Positions 1-10,556 of a DNA stretch of 64,000 bases are shown here, one piece after another. The stretch comes from Cololabis saira (Eukaryota; Chordata; Actinopteri; Beloniformes; Belonidae). Each line of letters begins with the position of its first letter. The first letter of the stretch is position 1. The notes under the pieces were generated by a model, which was given only the letters and a program-made list of their open reading frames with translations, was not told where the DNA came from and did no database searches. Location: contig NC_084599.1 of NCBI RefSeq assembly GCF_033807715.1, positions 1,952,501 to 2,016,500 of the forward strand. Reading direction: 5' to 3'. The position numbers were made by a program, and so were the translations under genes.

Positions 1-1026
1 AAGCCTATTCATTAATCCCCAGGCCTGCAACTCAGCAGAAGCCTTGAGATTATCATCAGGCAACATGGTGTTGCTATATAGGGAAGGTTTAGGCTAATGA
101 TAAGTCCTTTGCTGCAGTGAACTGAAGATGCTGAAAATATTGAAGAGTTGATTCAAAAGGACATGCTCAGAAAATAGTGATACATTTATTTTCAATAAAG
201 AGTCAAGATTTTTATTTTTTATTTTCCATACTATATATTAATCCCAGCTGGAGATTATTAATTACAATTAAAAGCAATGAACACTTAATCTTTATTTGTA
301 TGTATTTGTTTAATTCTTGTACCGTAACTAATATATGAAATTAATGGAGTAATCTCACTACTGGGCAAAAGACTGCGTAGCACTCGGTCTAAGACCGAAT
401 CATTTTTTGGGTACTTTTAATATTACATGGGTATCAGACGTGGGATCCAAACCTCTTTGCTGCACAGTGCCAGGGTAACCATTCCCTATCCTGGAACTGC
501 TGACATGCCACAACCTCTGGCTGGAGAAGACTTCCAGGACAGGTGCCCTCACAGCCGGACCCTGGGGTCTGGTGCGACCCATGGATTTATGTCCTATGTA
601 GTTTATGTGAAGCAATATAACTTTGGAGCTCTTCCAAACTGTAAAGAAATCATTCCCATAACCGTCCTGCTTTTTAAAGTCCTGACTGTTTCAACTTTTT
701 TGCTGAGTTTCCCAAGTAAAAACAATCAAAAGGAAGAGATCATTTAGAACTGACATGTTTAGATGTTTACATTTTTATTGGTGTCTGGCTCAGACAGATG
801 TGACTGGAGACACCCACTCAGAAAAACAAGAACTCCTCCTTTTTGAGTATAAAAAAGACTGTAGGGACTCTTGAGTATGCATTTCTCTCCTACCTCTGTG
901 GTTTCAGACAAATGTTCCTTTGGCTGAAAAATATTGTGCATGATATAATAAAGTTTGTATTAACATTTGATTTTCCTCTCTGATTTTCTTATGGTGTACC
1001 ATAATGTTTTGTAGTTTTTCAAATAT
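1..1026. other. intergenic, no gene recognised
   Basis: The stretch is AT-rich, with short open frames only. The frame at 427-747 (+) and its antisense partner have no recognisable domain and no coding signature I can see. No element ends were found except that the next LTR begins at 1027. Confidence 0.5.
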
Positions 1027-2275
1027 TGTAACGAACTGCAACTGTAACTGTAACTGTCCGCAGTAATGCGGTCGATGTACTGGACCGTCCTGGTGAAGAG
1101 GGAGCTGAGTCGAAAGGCGAAGCTCTCGATTTACCGGTCAATCTACGCCCCTACCCTCACCTATGGTCATGAACTTTGGGTAGTGACCGAAAGGACAAGA
1201 TCGCGGATACAAGCGGCCGAGATGAGTTTCCTCCGCAGGGTGGCTGGACGCTCCCTTAGAGATAGGGTGAGGAGTTCGGTCACCCGGGAGGAGCTCGGAG
1301 TCGAGCCGCTACTCCTCCACATTGAGAGGAGTCAGCTGAGGTGGCTTGGGCATCTGTACCGGATGCCTCCTGGACGCCTCCCTAGGGAGGTGTTCCAGGC
1401 ATGTCCCACCGGGAGGAGACCCCGGGGAAGACCCAGGACACGCTGGAGAGACTATGTCTCTCGGCTGGCCTGGGAACGCCTCGGACTCCCCCCGGAAGAG
1501 CTGGAGGAAGTGTCTGGGGTGAGGGAAGTCTGGGCATCCCTGCTGAGGCTGCTGCCCCCGCGACCCGGTAACGGATAAAGCGGGAGAAGATGAGTGAGTG
1601 AGTGTAACGAACTGGAATGTTTAACTGTTCTGTTCTGTTCAGTTTAGAAGTGTTGTGTTGTCCAGGTGTCCATGCAGGCCCAAAGATCCTTTATACAGAA
1701 GATAGCACATTACCGTTACTGCCAATGGTATAAAATGGTATACACTTCCGGTCTCCTAAGTGGGCGTGGTCGCCCCCCCCTTTGTGGTCTCAAACAAAGT
1801 TAATTTTCTCCTAATCTGTCGGTCTGAAAATTGCCATTTTGGTGTCAGAATGTTCAGAAGGGTTGTGGCTTTTGAAAAATGGGTCCCATATTTACTTAGG
1901 TTATGGGGCGAAGGAATTGGTAATAATCTGTGCTCACGTTCACTTTTCCCATAGGACTCAATAGACTCAGGACCTACTTCCGGTCTCCTAGTCACAGATA
2001 CAGGAAACCGAACCGTAGTGGGCTGTCTCGTTTATTGAACGTCTCTGGCAGGCCTCACGTGCGGAGAGTTACCATGGTGATGGTAAATAACGGGTGCAAC
2101 GGAGCAGTTGGTGGTTGCTGTGAGAGACAAAAAAAGAGGAGTAAGTGAGGAGAAAACGTCTTTTTGTTGTTGTTGTTGTTGGTTGGCGTTGGTTACGGCC
2201 CACAGTAACCTTTATAGTTGTTTAATAAACAACTCTAAGCTGGGAACGTCTCGGTGAGTTGGTTGAGACGTTACA
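1027..2275 (+). repeat. 5' LTR of Gypsy-type element 1, split by a LINE insertion
   Basis: The LTR opens with TGTAACGAACTG and closes with GAGACGTTACA, so its ends form the short inverted repeat TGTAACG/CGTTACA. A polyadenylation-like AATAAA lies near its end (about 2222-2228). A 5'-truncated LINE sits 12 bp inside it, so the LTR itself is about 673 bp. Just downstream come a primer-site-like stretch and gag-like sequence, which fits a 5' LTR. No matching 3' LTR is present in the window, so the copy is truncated. LTR identity is inferred from termini and context; no second copy is available for comparison. Confidence 0.65.
1039..1614 (+). mobile_element. 5'-truncated non-LTR retrotransposon (3' end of reverse-transcriptase ORF)
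   Basis: An open frame at 1066-1578 encodes the C-terminal tail of a LINE protein, with the segments FLRRVAG, LRWLGHLYRMP and RGRPRTRWRDY characteristic of a common teleost LINE family. It ends with a short TGAG-repeat tail (about 1591-1602). The 12-bp target-site duplication TGTAACGAACTG is perfect at 1027-1038 and 1603-1614, so the insertion is 1039-1602. The catalytic RT core and endonuclease are missing, so it is non-autonomous. A longer copy apparently of the same family lies on the minus strand at 39358-41170. I do not assign the clade with certainty. Confidence 0.85.
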
Positions 2276-2290
2276 CTGGTGTCAGAAGTA
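2276..2290 (+). promoter_or_regulatory. putative primer-binding site of Gypsy element 1
   Basis: The sequence TGGTGTCAGAAGT follows one base after the LTR terminus, where a minus-strand primer site is expected. I cannot name the tRNA it would pair with, so the call rests on position. Confidence 0.35.
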
Positions 2291-2704
2291 AAGCTGACGA
2301 GACGAAATTGGAGATAATGCTGCCAACAGTCCGTCCGAAAATTAAACAGGAGAAGGCTGACAAGCTGGATCAGTTTGCCACCGCTGGGGCTTGCGGAGCG
2401 CCCGAGGACAGAGAGCAGGTGAGAAAAATGACTGCTTCAATGGCTGCTGAGGCGGGCTTTTATCGGTCTAGCTGCCCCGATGAGGGACAGGACACACACA
2501 GGGGTGCACTGCCCCCAATCAAGACGCCCAGATACGATGGCAAGGCCAATTGGGGGGCTTTCATGCCCAGTTCGAACTGCTAGCTTGGGCCAGCAAGTGG
2601 TCCACTGAAGTAAAAGACCCCAACCAGCGATGTGTCTGACCGGTGATGCACTGTCAAGTCTGCTGCTTCTAAGCCCTGATGATAGGAGCGATTATGACGC
2701 TTTA

Positions 2705-3362
2705 TGCCACTTTTCCACTAGTCTCGCTTCAGCCCGGCTCGGCTCGGCGCGGCTCGACGCGGCTCCACCCGTGTGTTTTTCCACAGCCAGGGGAGAAGTG
2801 GGGGGGGTTGGGGTGAAGCTGCTGTGACGTACTCGATTGCGCAACACCTTTGTTTGTGTCGGCGCAGATGAGAAATCAGCTGGAGCTGCGAGCGGCTGAG
2901 AAAAAAACAGCCCGGCTACATCCCTTTTTTAATTTTCTCGACAGCCACCCGGTTTATGAACATCTGCACCTCAGAGTTGGATCACCAAACAGACGTTTGT
3001 GCTGTATAATAAAATCGCTGCGAGCCGCAAGTCGCCTCGCGCTGACTCCCGCTTCCTGATTCAAACATTTGACGGCCCCGCCCCCGACCAATCAGAGGCG
3101 TGGAGGGTGGTGACGGCCCCGCCCCCGACCAATCAGAGGCGTGGAGGATGGTGACGGCCCCGCCCCCCGACCAATCACTGGCGCAGAGGGTGGTGACGTC
3201 GGAAATAGTCCCTGCTCAGCCCTGATAGAACCTCACTAGAATGGTTACAGAAAAATGTATCGGCTTGGAGCGGCTCTACCCGTCTTAGCCCTAATGCAAA
3301 AGGGCAAAACGGGGCCTTGGCGGGTAGAACCGAGGTAAAGCGAGACTAGTGCAAAAGGGCCA
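2705..3362. mobile_element. non-autonomous PIF/Harbinger-type element in gag
   Basis: The ends are imperfect inverted repeats: TGCCACTTTTCCACTAG on the left and, read inwards from the right, TGGCCCTTTTGCACTAG. They are flanked by the 3-bp duplication TTA (2702-2704 and 3363-3365). A TWA duplication is the hallmark of PIF/Harbinger. Removing the element restores the Gag reading across YDAL/VGALK. There is no transposase. The interior is GC-rich and contains a triplicated 41-bp motif. Confidence 0.8.
3071..3194 (+). repeat. 41-bp tandem repeat x3 with GC-box and CCAAT motifs
   Basis: Three units begin at 3071, 3112 and 3153. Each contains a CCCCGCCCC GC-box-like core followed by GACCAATCA, which includes a CCAAT box. 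The units differ at only a few positions. They lie inside the Harbinger-type MITE. Confidence 0.85.
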
Positions 3363-3559
3363 TTAGTGGGCGCATTAAAAACGCGTTTTGGACTATTGAC
3401 AGCGACTAACCTTCTCCGTTCTGAGCAGTGCAGCAGACAACGACAACCCGGACAGACAGCCACTCAGCGATCTCGCCAACGACATTGAGGGGCTGGTTCA
3501 CTCCACCTATGCCCATATGCCCCCTGCCAGAGCCGCCTGGGAGACTTGCGAGGCCCTGT

Positions 3560-4187
3560 GCGAAATGGCCGGGGGGGGCCCTCGCGAAATTTTTTGGGTT
3601 TTTCGGGTCGGATCGGGTGTCTATATGCGCAATTTTAACTCTCCAATTATAAAAATACTGGATACCTTCCCCTGCCTCATCATCATTTGGTTTGCCTCGA
3701 TGCGGGGCCCCACGGCTGGTTGAGACCCGGTCGGATTGGTGATTTTTGTAACAAATTTATCAAACAAGCCTTTCAGAGAGGCATTCAACTCTTTCATTTT
3801 CTTTAGTTTTTTTTGTTTTTTCATCCCCTGATGGAAATTTCCTGAATCTGTCTCGTTCTCTCGACATTGTGTGACAGTTTGTTCCAACTCCACCGTCTGG
3901 ATCAGAGCAGCTTGTGTCTGTGCTTGGTCTGATCAGTTGTATGGAACAACAGACACGCGTCATCATTGCACATATATTTATTGATATGCACAGACTAGTA
4001 CACATTTAGGTTTGTAATGGAACGTGACTGTTGATATTTATAAGGGATTAAACGAGAAAAAAAAACGAAAAAAAAAAAATTGAAAAAATTTTTTTTTTTG
4101 AAAAAAAAAAAAAAAAAAAAAAACGGCCCATAGCGCGAGGCCCCGAGCGGTCGCACGGTTCGCACACCCCTTGCGGCGGCCCTGCAC
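3560..4187 (-). mobile_element. hAT transposon relic with fragment of transposase N-terminus
   Basis: Read on the minus strand, the right end starts CAGGGCCGCCGCAAGGGG, a hAT-like terminus. Two overlapping minus-strand frames (3760-4005 and 3621-3893) together look like the N-terminus of a hAT transposase, with RFRKFPSGDEK followed, after a frameshift, by a Lys-rich stretch and LFDKFVTK. The left end is poorly preserved and I could not find an 8-bp duplication, so boundaries are approximate. A homopolymer block (A/T runs, 4058-4123) lies within it. The rest of the transposase is missing. Confidence 0.5.
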
Positions 4188-4565
4188 CCTGCCATCCAGA
4201 GTGAATTAGCCTGGGACCACTTCCTCCAAGCACTGCTGCCGACTGTCCAGACGTTGCTGACTCACCCCAGGTCTCTCCTGGAGGCTTTAGGAGCTGGCCT
4301 CAGAGAGGGAGATACTGTGCGTGGGCCCCCGGGGGGTCATCATGGACAATTCACCGAAGGTGAGGGCCACAAGCGGGCCTGAAATGGGCACGACAACACA
4401 TAGTCCTAGCAGCCTCCCTGCAGGGAAGACGGCAGAATAGGCCACGGCCAAGGACCTGCTGAGGTTGTGGACAGCCTGGCCACTTAGTGTCCCCATACGG
4501 CTGTGAAGCAAGGAAACAACATTAACGGGACGATGCGGACCCCTGGGACGGTGCGCCCTTGACCA

Positions 4566-4625
4566 GACAGCGCTTTTTTTTTTTTACAAGCTTTATTGAG
4601 AAAACACAAGTGCAATACAGAACAG
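4566..4625 (-). mobile_element. poly(A)-tailed retroelement 3' end, minus strand
   Basis: A T-run (about 4573-4583) is followed by ACAAGCTTTATTGAG, which on the minus strand reads AATAAAGCTTGT and then poly(A). It truncates the Gypsy gag and abuts the L1 fragment in opposite orientation. The parent element is not identified. Confidence 0.45.
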
Positions 4626-4908
4626 CGGGGTGAGCTATTCTACAAGGAGCACAGGATCCGGCTCTATGAAGACTACAGCGGCGAGGTGTTGAAGCAGAGA
4701 GCTGAGTATAAAAACTCCATGGCTGAACTTTACAAGCGCGGGTACAAGCCAGCTCTGCTGTATCCAGCTAAACTCTCCCCAACGGTGAAAAGACCTGGAT
4801 CCAGTCCGGTTCGGAGGCTGACAAGTTTGTGCAGGACTTGAACAGAGATATGTAAGCAACCAAACTCTCTATATAGCCCTGTTAACCTACAGTATGTATG
4901 AATGTGTG

Positions 4909-4988
<80 letters not shown>

Positions 4989-5941
4989 ATATAAATTCTA
5001 ACCCTCTGTTCACTCCATCTGTTATTGACAGAGCTTTTTTGATCTGGAGAGATCAAGGGATTGTTTCACTAAAACAGCTTTACATCAGTGGCACATTTGC
5101 TTCCTTCGACCAGCTGGCCGAGGCTTTCAATTTGAGTCGCACCCATTTCTTTAGGTATTTGCAAGTCCGAGATTTTGTTCGCATTAATTTTCCTGGCTTC
5201 CCTGCTCTTCCTCCTTCTACTCTTGTTGATACACTATTGGATATTGAGCCCAGCCGCAAAGGCTCGATTTCAATATTATACAGTACTCTTCTCAATAGTC
5301 GGACTGTAGCCTCTGACACCTTTCGCAATGCCTGGTCCGTAGAACTTGGTGAAGATATAGATCCTGCCACCTGGGAGCAGGCTCTGAGTAGGGTTCACTC
5401 CTCGTCTATTTGTGCTCGCCATGGAGTTCTACAGTGTAAAGTGGTGCATAGAGTTCACTGGTCTAAGACTAAGCTGGCTCATATATACCCTGACATCGAC
5501 CCAAACTGTGACAAATGTCATCTAGGTCCAGCTCATCTCAGTCACATGCTCTGGTCTTGCCCCACCCTTGCTCCGTTCTGGGATTGCGTTTTTAACTCCC
5601 TGTCAGCTATCACATCTGCCAACATCCGACCCTCGCCACTACTCGCCCTGTTTGGTGTCCTACCCACTGGCCTTTCACTGCCGTCCCACTTTGCGGAGCT
5701 TGTTGCCTTTCTCACATTGTTAGCAAGACGTGCCATTCTGATGCGGTGGAAACGCCCTTACCCTACCTCTCATTCTCAATGGATTAAAGACGCCCTGCAT
5801 TTTATGAGACTGGAAAATAGAACGATGACAGAAATTACGTCATGCAGGTCAGAGGTTTTGTTTACAAACGGATTTATTTGTTACACACACAGCCCCGGAT
5901 GTAGACAACAGGTCCTGGAAGATGCACAGAAGCAGATCTAG
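4626..5941 (+). pseudogene. internally deleted L1-like LINE (ORF1 C-terminus joined to ORF2 C-terminus)
   Basis: The frame at 4596-4841 carries the C-terminal end of an L1-type ORF1 protein (IRLYEDYSGEVLKQRAEYK, then ELYKRG and LLYPAKL). After a (TA)n run the frame at 4898-5941 encodes the ORF2 C-terminus: the THFFRYLQVRDF segment, WEQALSRVHSSS, and a Cys-rich motif CDKCHLGPAHLSHMLWSCP typical of L1 ORF2 tails. The endonuclease and reverse transcriptase are absent, so about 3 kb is deleted, with the microsatellite at the junction. The N-terminal IYIYIY stretch is translated microsatellite. It cannot be functional. Confidence 0.75.
4910..4981. repeat. (TA)n microsatellite
   Basis: A pure TA dinucleotide run of about 35 units lies at the junction between ORF1- and ORF2-derived L1 sequence. 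Confidence 0.95.
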
Positions 5942-7577
5942 TGATTCATAAAAGAAATGAACGAGTTTCGCGGCAATCATGTGTTATTTAGACGCTGCAT
6001 CGTCTGTGTCCCGCTGTGCCCCCATTCGCTACCATTATATGGAGAAGCGGCTCGCAAAAAACTCCTAATATCTTCCGAAGGACTCCAAATGACACCTAAA
6101 CCTGCCCGGGTGAGTATACGACCATAAAAAATGCCAGAAATAAGGTCCAGGTTGTAAAAAACAGAACTTTCCCTTTAAGGAAATTCTAACTAGTCCATCA
6201 TAAAATATTAAAACCTGTATCCACAGTCTATGATTGTTCATATTTCATGGCATTACCACTAGTGTAACATATGGCAAGATAATTAGAAATTAAAAAACTA
6301 ACAAGTACAGTACATATTGAAAAATTCCACATTTGCCATCTGTAGTTCCAAATAGTGCCTCTCAAGTGACAACATGGCAGGTGCCATCTTCTTTTACGAT
6401 TAGTCTGCAGTACTCAAGTGTGAGCAGGACACCCTAGCCAGGAATTCACACATGCAGAGAAGCAGCATGTGTGTCACAGCATTCTGTCTGTAAATAAAGT
6501 GTCCCAGCATAAGCAAATAGTATAACCAAGTATAACCAAGTTCAAACTGATTTATGGAGAGAAAACAGTAAAGAAAAGATATAAAAAAGACTGAAATTCA
6601 ACTAAAAATAAAAATCTTTAATGTTTACATAAATTGCTCATATCCTTACTTTAAATTTCAAAATATCATTTAATGATTATGATGTTTTACATGATTTCTG
6701 ACTGTTAGACATTTGGTAAAAATTGAAATCATCATTTCACTTTTTCACAATTTTTACAATTAAATGGTATCTTGACAGATTTGCATTGTTGGTGTTTATT
6801 TGATTTTCTTTTAAACATACAAACAATATGATTAAAATGAAGCAAAGTCAATAACAAAGAATACAGAGTGAATTCCGACATGTACTGCTATACACATCTT
6901 TTTCTCTGGAGCTAAAACATTAATATAATTTTATCTGTTGTACATTTATCGAAACGTGTAATTTTACTCATCACATGAATGTTTCTTTTTTAACCTTTAC
7001 AACTCAGCACATTTTGACAGCTTTTTTTCTTAATTTCAGTTAAAATGTAAAGAATATGCAATATAGTGCGTTATATCCCTTTTTCAGCGCAACTTCGGCA
7101 AGCTGATTATTTATTTTTTTATTTTCGTCAATATGGTTGAGCAAAAAGCATAATTTTGAAATTTAAAAAACCAAATAGATTTTTTTATTTAACGTAATAT
7201 CCATTATCAATAAAATATGTCACAGTTCACAGAAAAATGTTCATTGTGAGTTCCATGCAATTATTACCACTGCCAGTTTACAAATATCATAACTTTAACA
7301 AGACATCACCAAAACATTTAAAAGGGGATTTTGTAAAACCTGAAGATGTGACCTATAAATATTGTGACTGCTTTGATCTTTGATTATTGCTGTTTGTTTG
7401 TGAAGTAAAAAAGAATGCTATATCTGCCCACAGCTCACCAGATGTAACTACCACTTTGCGCCGAAGAAAATGTAACAATGTTCAATTTGTAAGAAAAATA
7501 GACAGCTTGTTATCTAAAAATGGATACTACAGCAGTCGTCACCTGTATGAGGTCACTGTTGCCATTGTTTAGTGTTT
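5942..7577. other. AT-rich intergenic region
   Basis: After the L1 stop, 5942-6180 looks repeat-derived but is not assigned. 6180-7577 is strongly AT-rich with no convincing open frame, RNA gene or element ends. It lies downstream of the minus-strand zinc-finger gene and may include its distal 3' UTR. Confidence 0.5.
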
Positions 7578-8095
7578 AATTCCCTGTGTATCCATACATT
7601 GCACAATACCACTCTCAAGTAAGGACACTTTACTTAGAGTAGGTAGGTGTGTACCACCTCAGACACCACATGTACAATTACTTGAATTGTATATCACTGC
7701 ATAATCCCTTAACTGAATGTGCATTTTTACTTAAAAATTGGCCTGTAAGTCTTGTTACCAGTTTCATATCACACTGTCAGTTATCAATGTTGTGCTCATG
7801 GAAATATTAATTCCACAACATGGTGCTTGGTACCCAGCACTGTGTTGTGGAAAAGGGATGGAAAGAACAGTTGCAATAATCATAAATACATGTATTCACT
7901 TATACAACATAACCTGTTGCCCTTAATCACTGAATGGGTTCAAAGTCTCCGGATACATTTTAAAAATACAGCTATATTTTCAAATATTTAGATATATGGT
8001 AGAATGTTCCAGCAAAGGGATGGATTTATTCAGCCTTTAAATAGATTCACACACTTTTGTCCCTGTGTTTCAGCACATGCTGTTTAAGCTTTGTG
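7578..8095 (-). repeat. arm 1 of an inverted ~520-bp duplication (3' end of zinc-finger gene)
   Basis: This interval, covering the last coding bases and proximal 3' UTR of the zinc-finger gene, recurs in reverse orientation at 25555-26080 with high similarity, including the segment with ACATGGTGCTTGGTACCCAG. Small indels separate the copies (518 versus 526 bp). Outside the arms the similarity stops abruptly. Confidence 0.9.
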
Positions 8096-9471
8096 GCACA
8101 CTGAAAAGATTTGTTACACTCTACACAGACAAAGATCCTCCCGGCACAGTTTTTTTCCTGATGAATCTTCAGTTGTAAAAGATGGCTGAAGTTTTTGCTG
8201 CAACCCATACAACTATGGGGTTTCTGTTTGCTGTGGACGATCTGGTGACGAGCCAGGCGGGAAGCCATGGTAAACGCCACACCACACTCTGTACACATGT
8301 AAGGCCTCACTCCACTGTGAATAGCCTCATGCTCTGTCAGGTTTGAGGATTTAGTGAAACATTTTGAACACACAGAGCATACATATGGACGCACTCCTTT
8401 GTGAATTTTCTGGTGCTCTGCCATGCGACTGGCAAGGGTGAATGCTTTTCCACAATCAGGGCAGGAGAAAGGCTTTTCACCCAAGTGCTTCCGCTCATGA
8501 CGCTTCAAGGATAGAGGTTTGTTGAAGGTCTTGCCACAGTGTGTACATAGAAAAGGTTTGTCATTGATGTGCATGTTTCGTTCATGCTTCCGCAGGTCAG
8601 AGGAGCGGATGAAATCCTTTCCACAAGTGTCACAGATGTAAGGCTTTTCACCAGTGTGTGTGCGAATATGTTTCCGGTAATCTGAGGACCAGATATATGT
8701 TTTTACACAGAAGGGGCACTGATATGGTCTTTCACCTGTGTGCAGGTGCTTGTGCTGCTGCAGTGTTCCCTGATGAGAATAAGCTTTGCCACATATATCA
8801 CATACATGTGGCTTGAGGCCAGTGTGTGTTTGTAGGTGACTCTGTAGGTTGCAAAGTTTCTTGAAAGCCCAGTGGCAGTGCATGCATTTGAAGGGGCGGT
8901 CTTCTGGTTCGCTTGCACACTGTTTTTTCAATCCAATCAAAAGTCCAGGGACTTTGACATCATCCTGTATTTGAAGTAGATTCTTAACAGAAGAACTATT
9001 TACATTCTTTTTTTCAATCTTATTGTCACTTTTGTTTGAACAATATTTCTCATTTACCTGTTTGGATGAAACATCACTTTGGCTTTTTATATGTTTGAGA
9101 AAGTTTCTTTCCTTTCGATACAATGCACCCAAAAGTAAGTCATTAGGGTCAAATATTTTATTGGTTTCAGTGTATTTAGTGCATTGTAACAAGGCTGTGT
9201 TGTGTGCTTGTTTATCATATATTTCTGTTTCTTCTGCTGGCTCAGCAAAAATCTCCACAAGAGAACTATTTGGTGTTTGAGGGTTCAAATAAATGATTCC
9301 ATTGTCATTGCTATCTGTACACAGTTCCATACAAGAATAAATGTTGTCAAATGAAGTCTTCTTATTGTGAGTGTTGTTTGCGATGTGTCCACCTAATGAT
9401 GAACAAGTCAAACAGGGAAGTTCTTGGCATTTCTTTTTACTTCTTTTTTCAACAACTGTCTCGTGAGACAT
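8047..9471 (-). CDS. C2H2 zinc-finger protein, ten fingers (host gene, terminal exon)
   Basis: This 474-residue protein has an acidic/Lys-mixed N-terminal half (about residues 1-190) with no KRAB, SCAN or BTB domain that I recognise. It is followed by ten consecutive C2H2-type fingers from about residue 193 to the end, with TGEKPY/TGERPY-type linkers between several of them. Finger 9 ends in Cys instead of the last His (HQEKNC), a C2HC variant. Such proteins bind DNA in the nucleus, usually as transcriptional regulators; the target is unknown. The ATG directly follows a splice acceptor (polypyrimidine then CTCCAG). In the putative upstream exon this frame is open only back to a TAG and has no other ATG, so the start at 9471 is well supported. 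The frame is intact with no shifts. It is the only convincing host gene in the window. Confidence 0.9.
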   Translation of the reverse strand: MSHETVVEKRSKKKCQELPCLTCSSLGGHIANNTHNKKTSFDNIYSCMELCTDSNDNGIIYLNPQTPNSSLVEIFAEPAEETEIYDKQAHNTALLQCTKYTETNKIFDPNDLLLGALYRKERNFLKHIKSQSDVSSKQVNEKYCSNKSDNKIEKKNVNSSSVKNLLQIQDDVKVPGLLIGLKKQCASEPEDRPFKCMHCHWAFKKLCNLQSHLQTHTGLKPHVCDICGKAYSHQGTLQQHKHLHTGERPYQCPFCVKTYIWSSDYRKHIRTHTGEKPYICDTCGKDFIRSSDLRKHERNMHINDKPFLCTHCGKTFNKPLSLKRHERKHLGEKPFSCPDCGKAFTLASRMAEHQKIHKGVRPYVCSVCSKCFTKSSNLTEHEAIHSGVRPYMCTECGVAFTMASRLARHQIVHSKQKPHSCMGCSKNFSHLLQLKIHQEKNCAGRIFVCVECNKSFQCATKLKQHVLKHRDKSV

Positions 9472-9682
9472 CTGGAGAATAGAAGACAGTTGTTGATTGT
9501 TACAGTATTAGACAGTATCATGGACACGTCATTCACATGCCCTGGCACATTGCAGTTAAACTACACATGATTATCAAGACCATTTTATTCATTCAGAGTT
9601 ATTTGTTGTAATTCAAGATACATGTAATTCTCTTTTTATTTTAAGTGGTAACAAGCTGAAAACATTTATAATAACAACTTAC
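9472..9682 (-). other. predicted intron of the zinc-finger gene
   Basis: On the minus strand a strong donor, ACAGG|GTAAGT, lies at 9683/9682. A strong acceptor, TTCTATTCTCCAG, ends at 9472, giving a 211-bp intron immediately before the ATG. This is inferred from consensus sites only. Confidence 0.65.
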
Positions 9683-9800
9683 CCTGTTATTTCTCTTTGA
9701 TCCCTCTGTCAGGTCTGGGACATGAATATACTATTCCGAGGCTTTGAATAACTGTTTGAGAGTTGTCTCGTGTTAACGGGCAGAGTTTGGCAGCAACTGT
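9683..9800 (-). other. putative 5' untranslated exon of the zinc-finger gene
   Basis: The exon ends at the donor at 9683. Its 5' limit is not determined. In the zinc-finger frame it has an in-frame TAG before the junction and no ATG, so it would be untranslated leader. No TATA box was recognised upstream; 9801-10429 is otherwise unremarkable AT-rich sequence that would hold the promoter. Confidence 0.45.
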
Positions 9801-10429
9801 CTCAGGGTCAGCATCTATCCTACAAGTCAGCACCAGCATTGATATCCTGACAGCTCATCTTACACCAACCTAGCATATTTGTCTGCATAGCCTACTAAGT
9901 AAGTTACACACAGTCAGTATCAGTACTGTCACTACTAGAAACTAAAACAGAGAACTTTAATTCCCATGTAGCAGACAGCATGACAGAATTTCATGAAAGC
10001 TAATTCATGCAATTGTAGTTTTTCAAACATTAATGCTAACAATCAAATTACTTGCAGCATCTGATTCTTGACTACGATTGATACAGTCAGGTTAATAAAA
10101 CCATTGATTATATAGTTGTCATGAGAAATAAGTAAATTTTAAACTGATATATTAAGGGGAGCTGGTTTTGATACTTTAAAATTACATGGTAAAACTGACA
10201 TTACCAGACGAAGATTAATAGACGCTATATAAATACATAATAGAATTGAATTTAAATGAATTGAATGTGTGAAAAACATATACTTACAAAAATGGTAGAA
10301 AAACCTCTTGGGGCTTGATCCAGACCGATTTCTTTTAATTTTATTTGTTCTTTTGTATTGCACCAATCACCAAAACAAATTCCTTGTGTGTTTTAAACTA
10401 CTTGACAATAAACTTCTTTCTGATTCTGA

Positions 10430-10556
10430 TCTAGAGATCCTCTACTAACCACTAGGGTCTGGATCCAAAGCCCACAATTCCTCAACTGATAATAAGAGTT
10501 GAGATCTGGCCCAAAATTCTGGATCCAGCCCGATTCTGACCAACAGACCAACAGTT
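10430..10556 (-). repeat. 40-bp minisatellite remnant, left block
   Basis: Diverged units with the signatures CTCTACTAACCACTAGGGTC, TGGATCCA and TTCCTCAAC match, in reverse orientation, the 40-bp array at 26081-26934. The same orientation continues at 22681-22887. The L2-like LINE appears to have inserted between these two blocks. Confidence 0.7.

Larger units (their letters stand above)
2281..4565 (+). pseudogene. gag pseudogene of Gypsy element 1 (three pieces)
   Basis: The frame at 2254-2583 reads into a typical Gypsy Gag segment (KTPRYDGKANWGAF). One extra G in a G-run near 2551-2556 shifts the frame, and similarity resumes in another frame (QFELLAWASKWS). A second shift near 2627 restores LTGDALSSLLLLSP. 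A MITE (2705-3362) splits the next codons. Gag then resumes at 3366 (VGALKTRFG; RQRQPG) and runs to the MPPAR region near 3530. A hAT relic (about 3560-4187) interrupts it again, and gag-like sequence (IQSELAWDHFLQALLP) continues from about 4190. The downstream end is lost at about 4565, where unrelated retro-sequence begins. No pol is present. Capsid-type function is inferred from the family only; the gene is dead. Confidence 0.7.

Noticed and set aside
427..747. 106-residue ORF near the left edge
   Set aside because: No domain, overlapped antisense by another frame, composition unlike neighbouring coding sequence; likely chance.
4730..5056. Minus-strand ORF with IYIYIY repeats
   Set aside because: It is translated (TA)n microsatellite, antisense to the L1 fragment.
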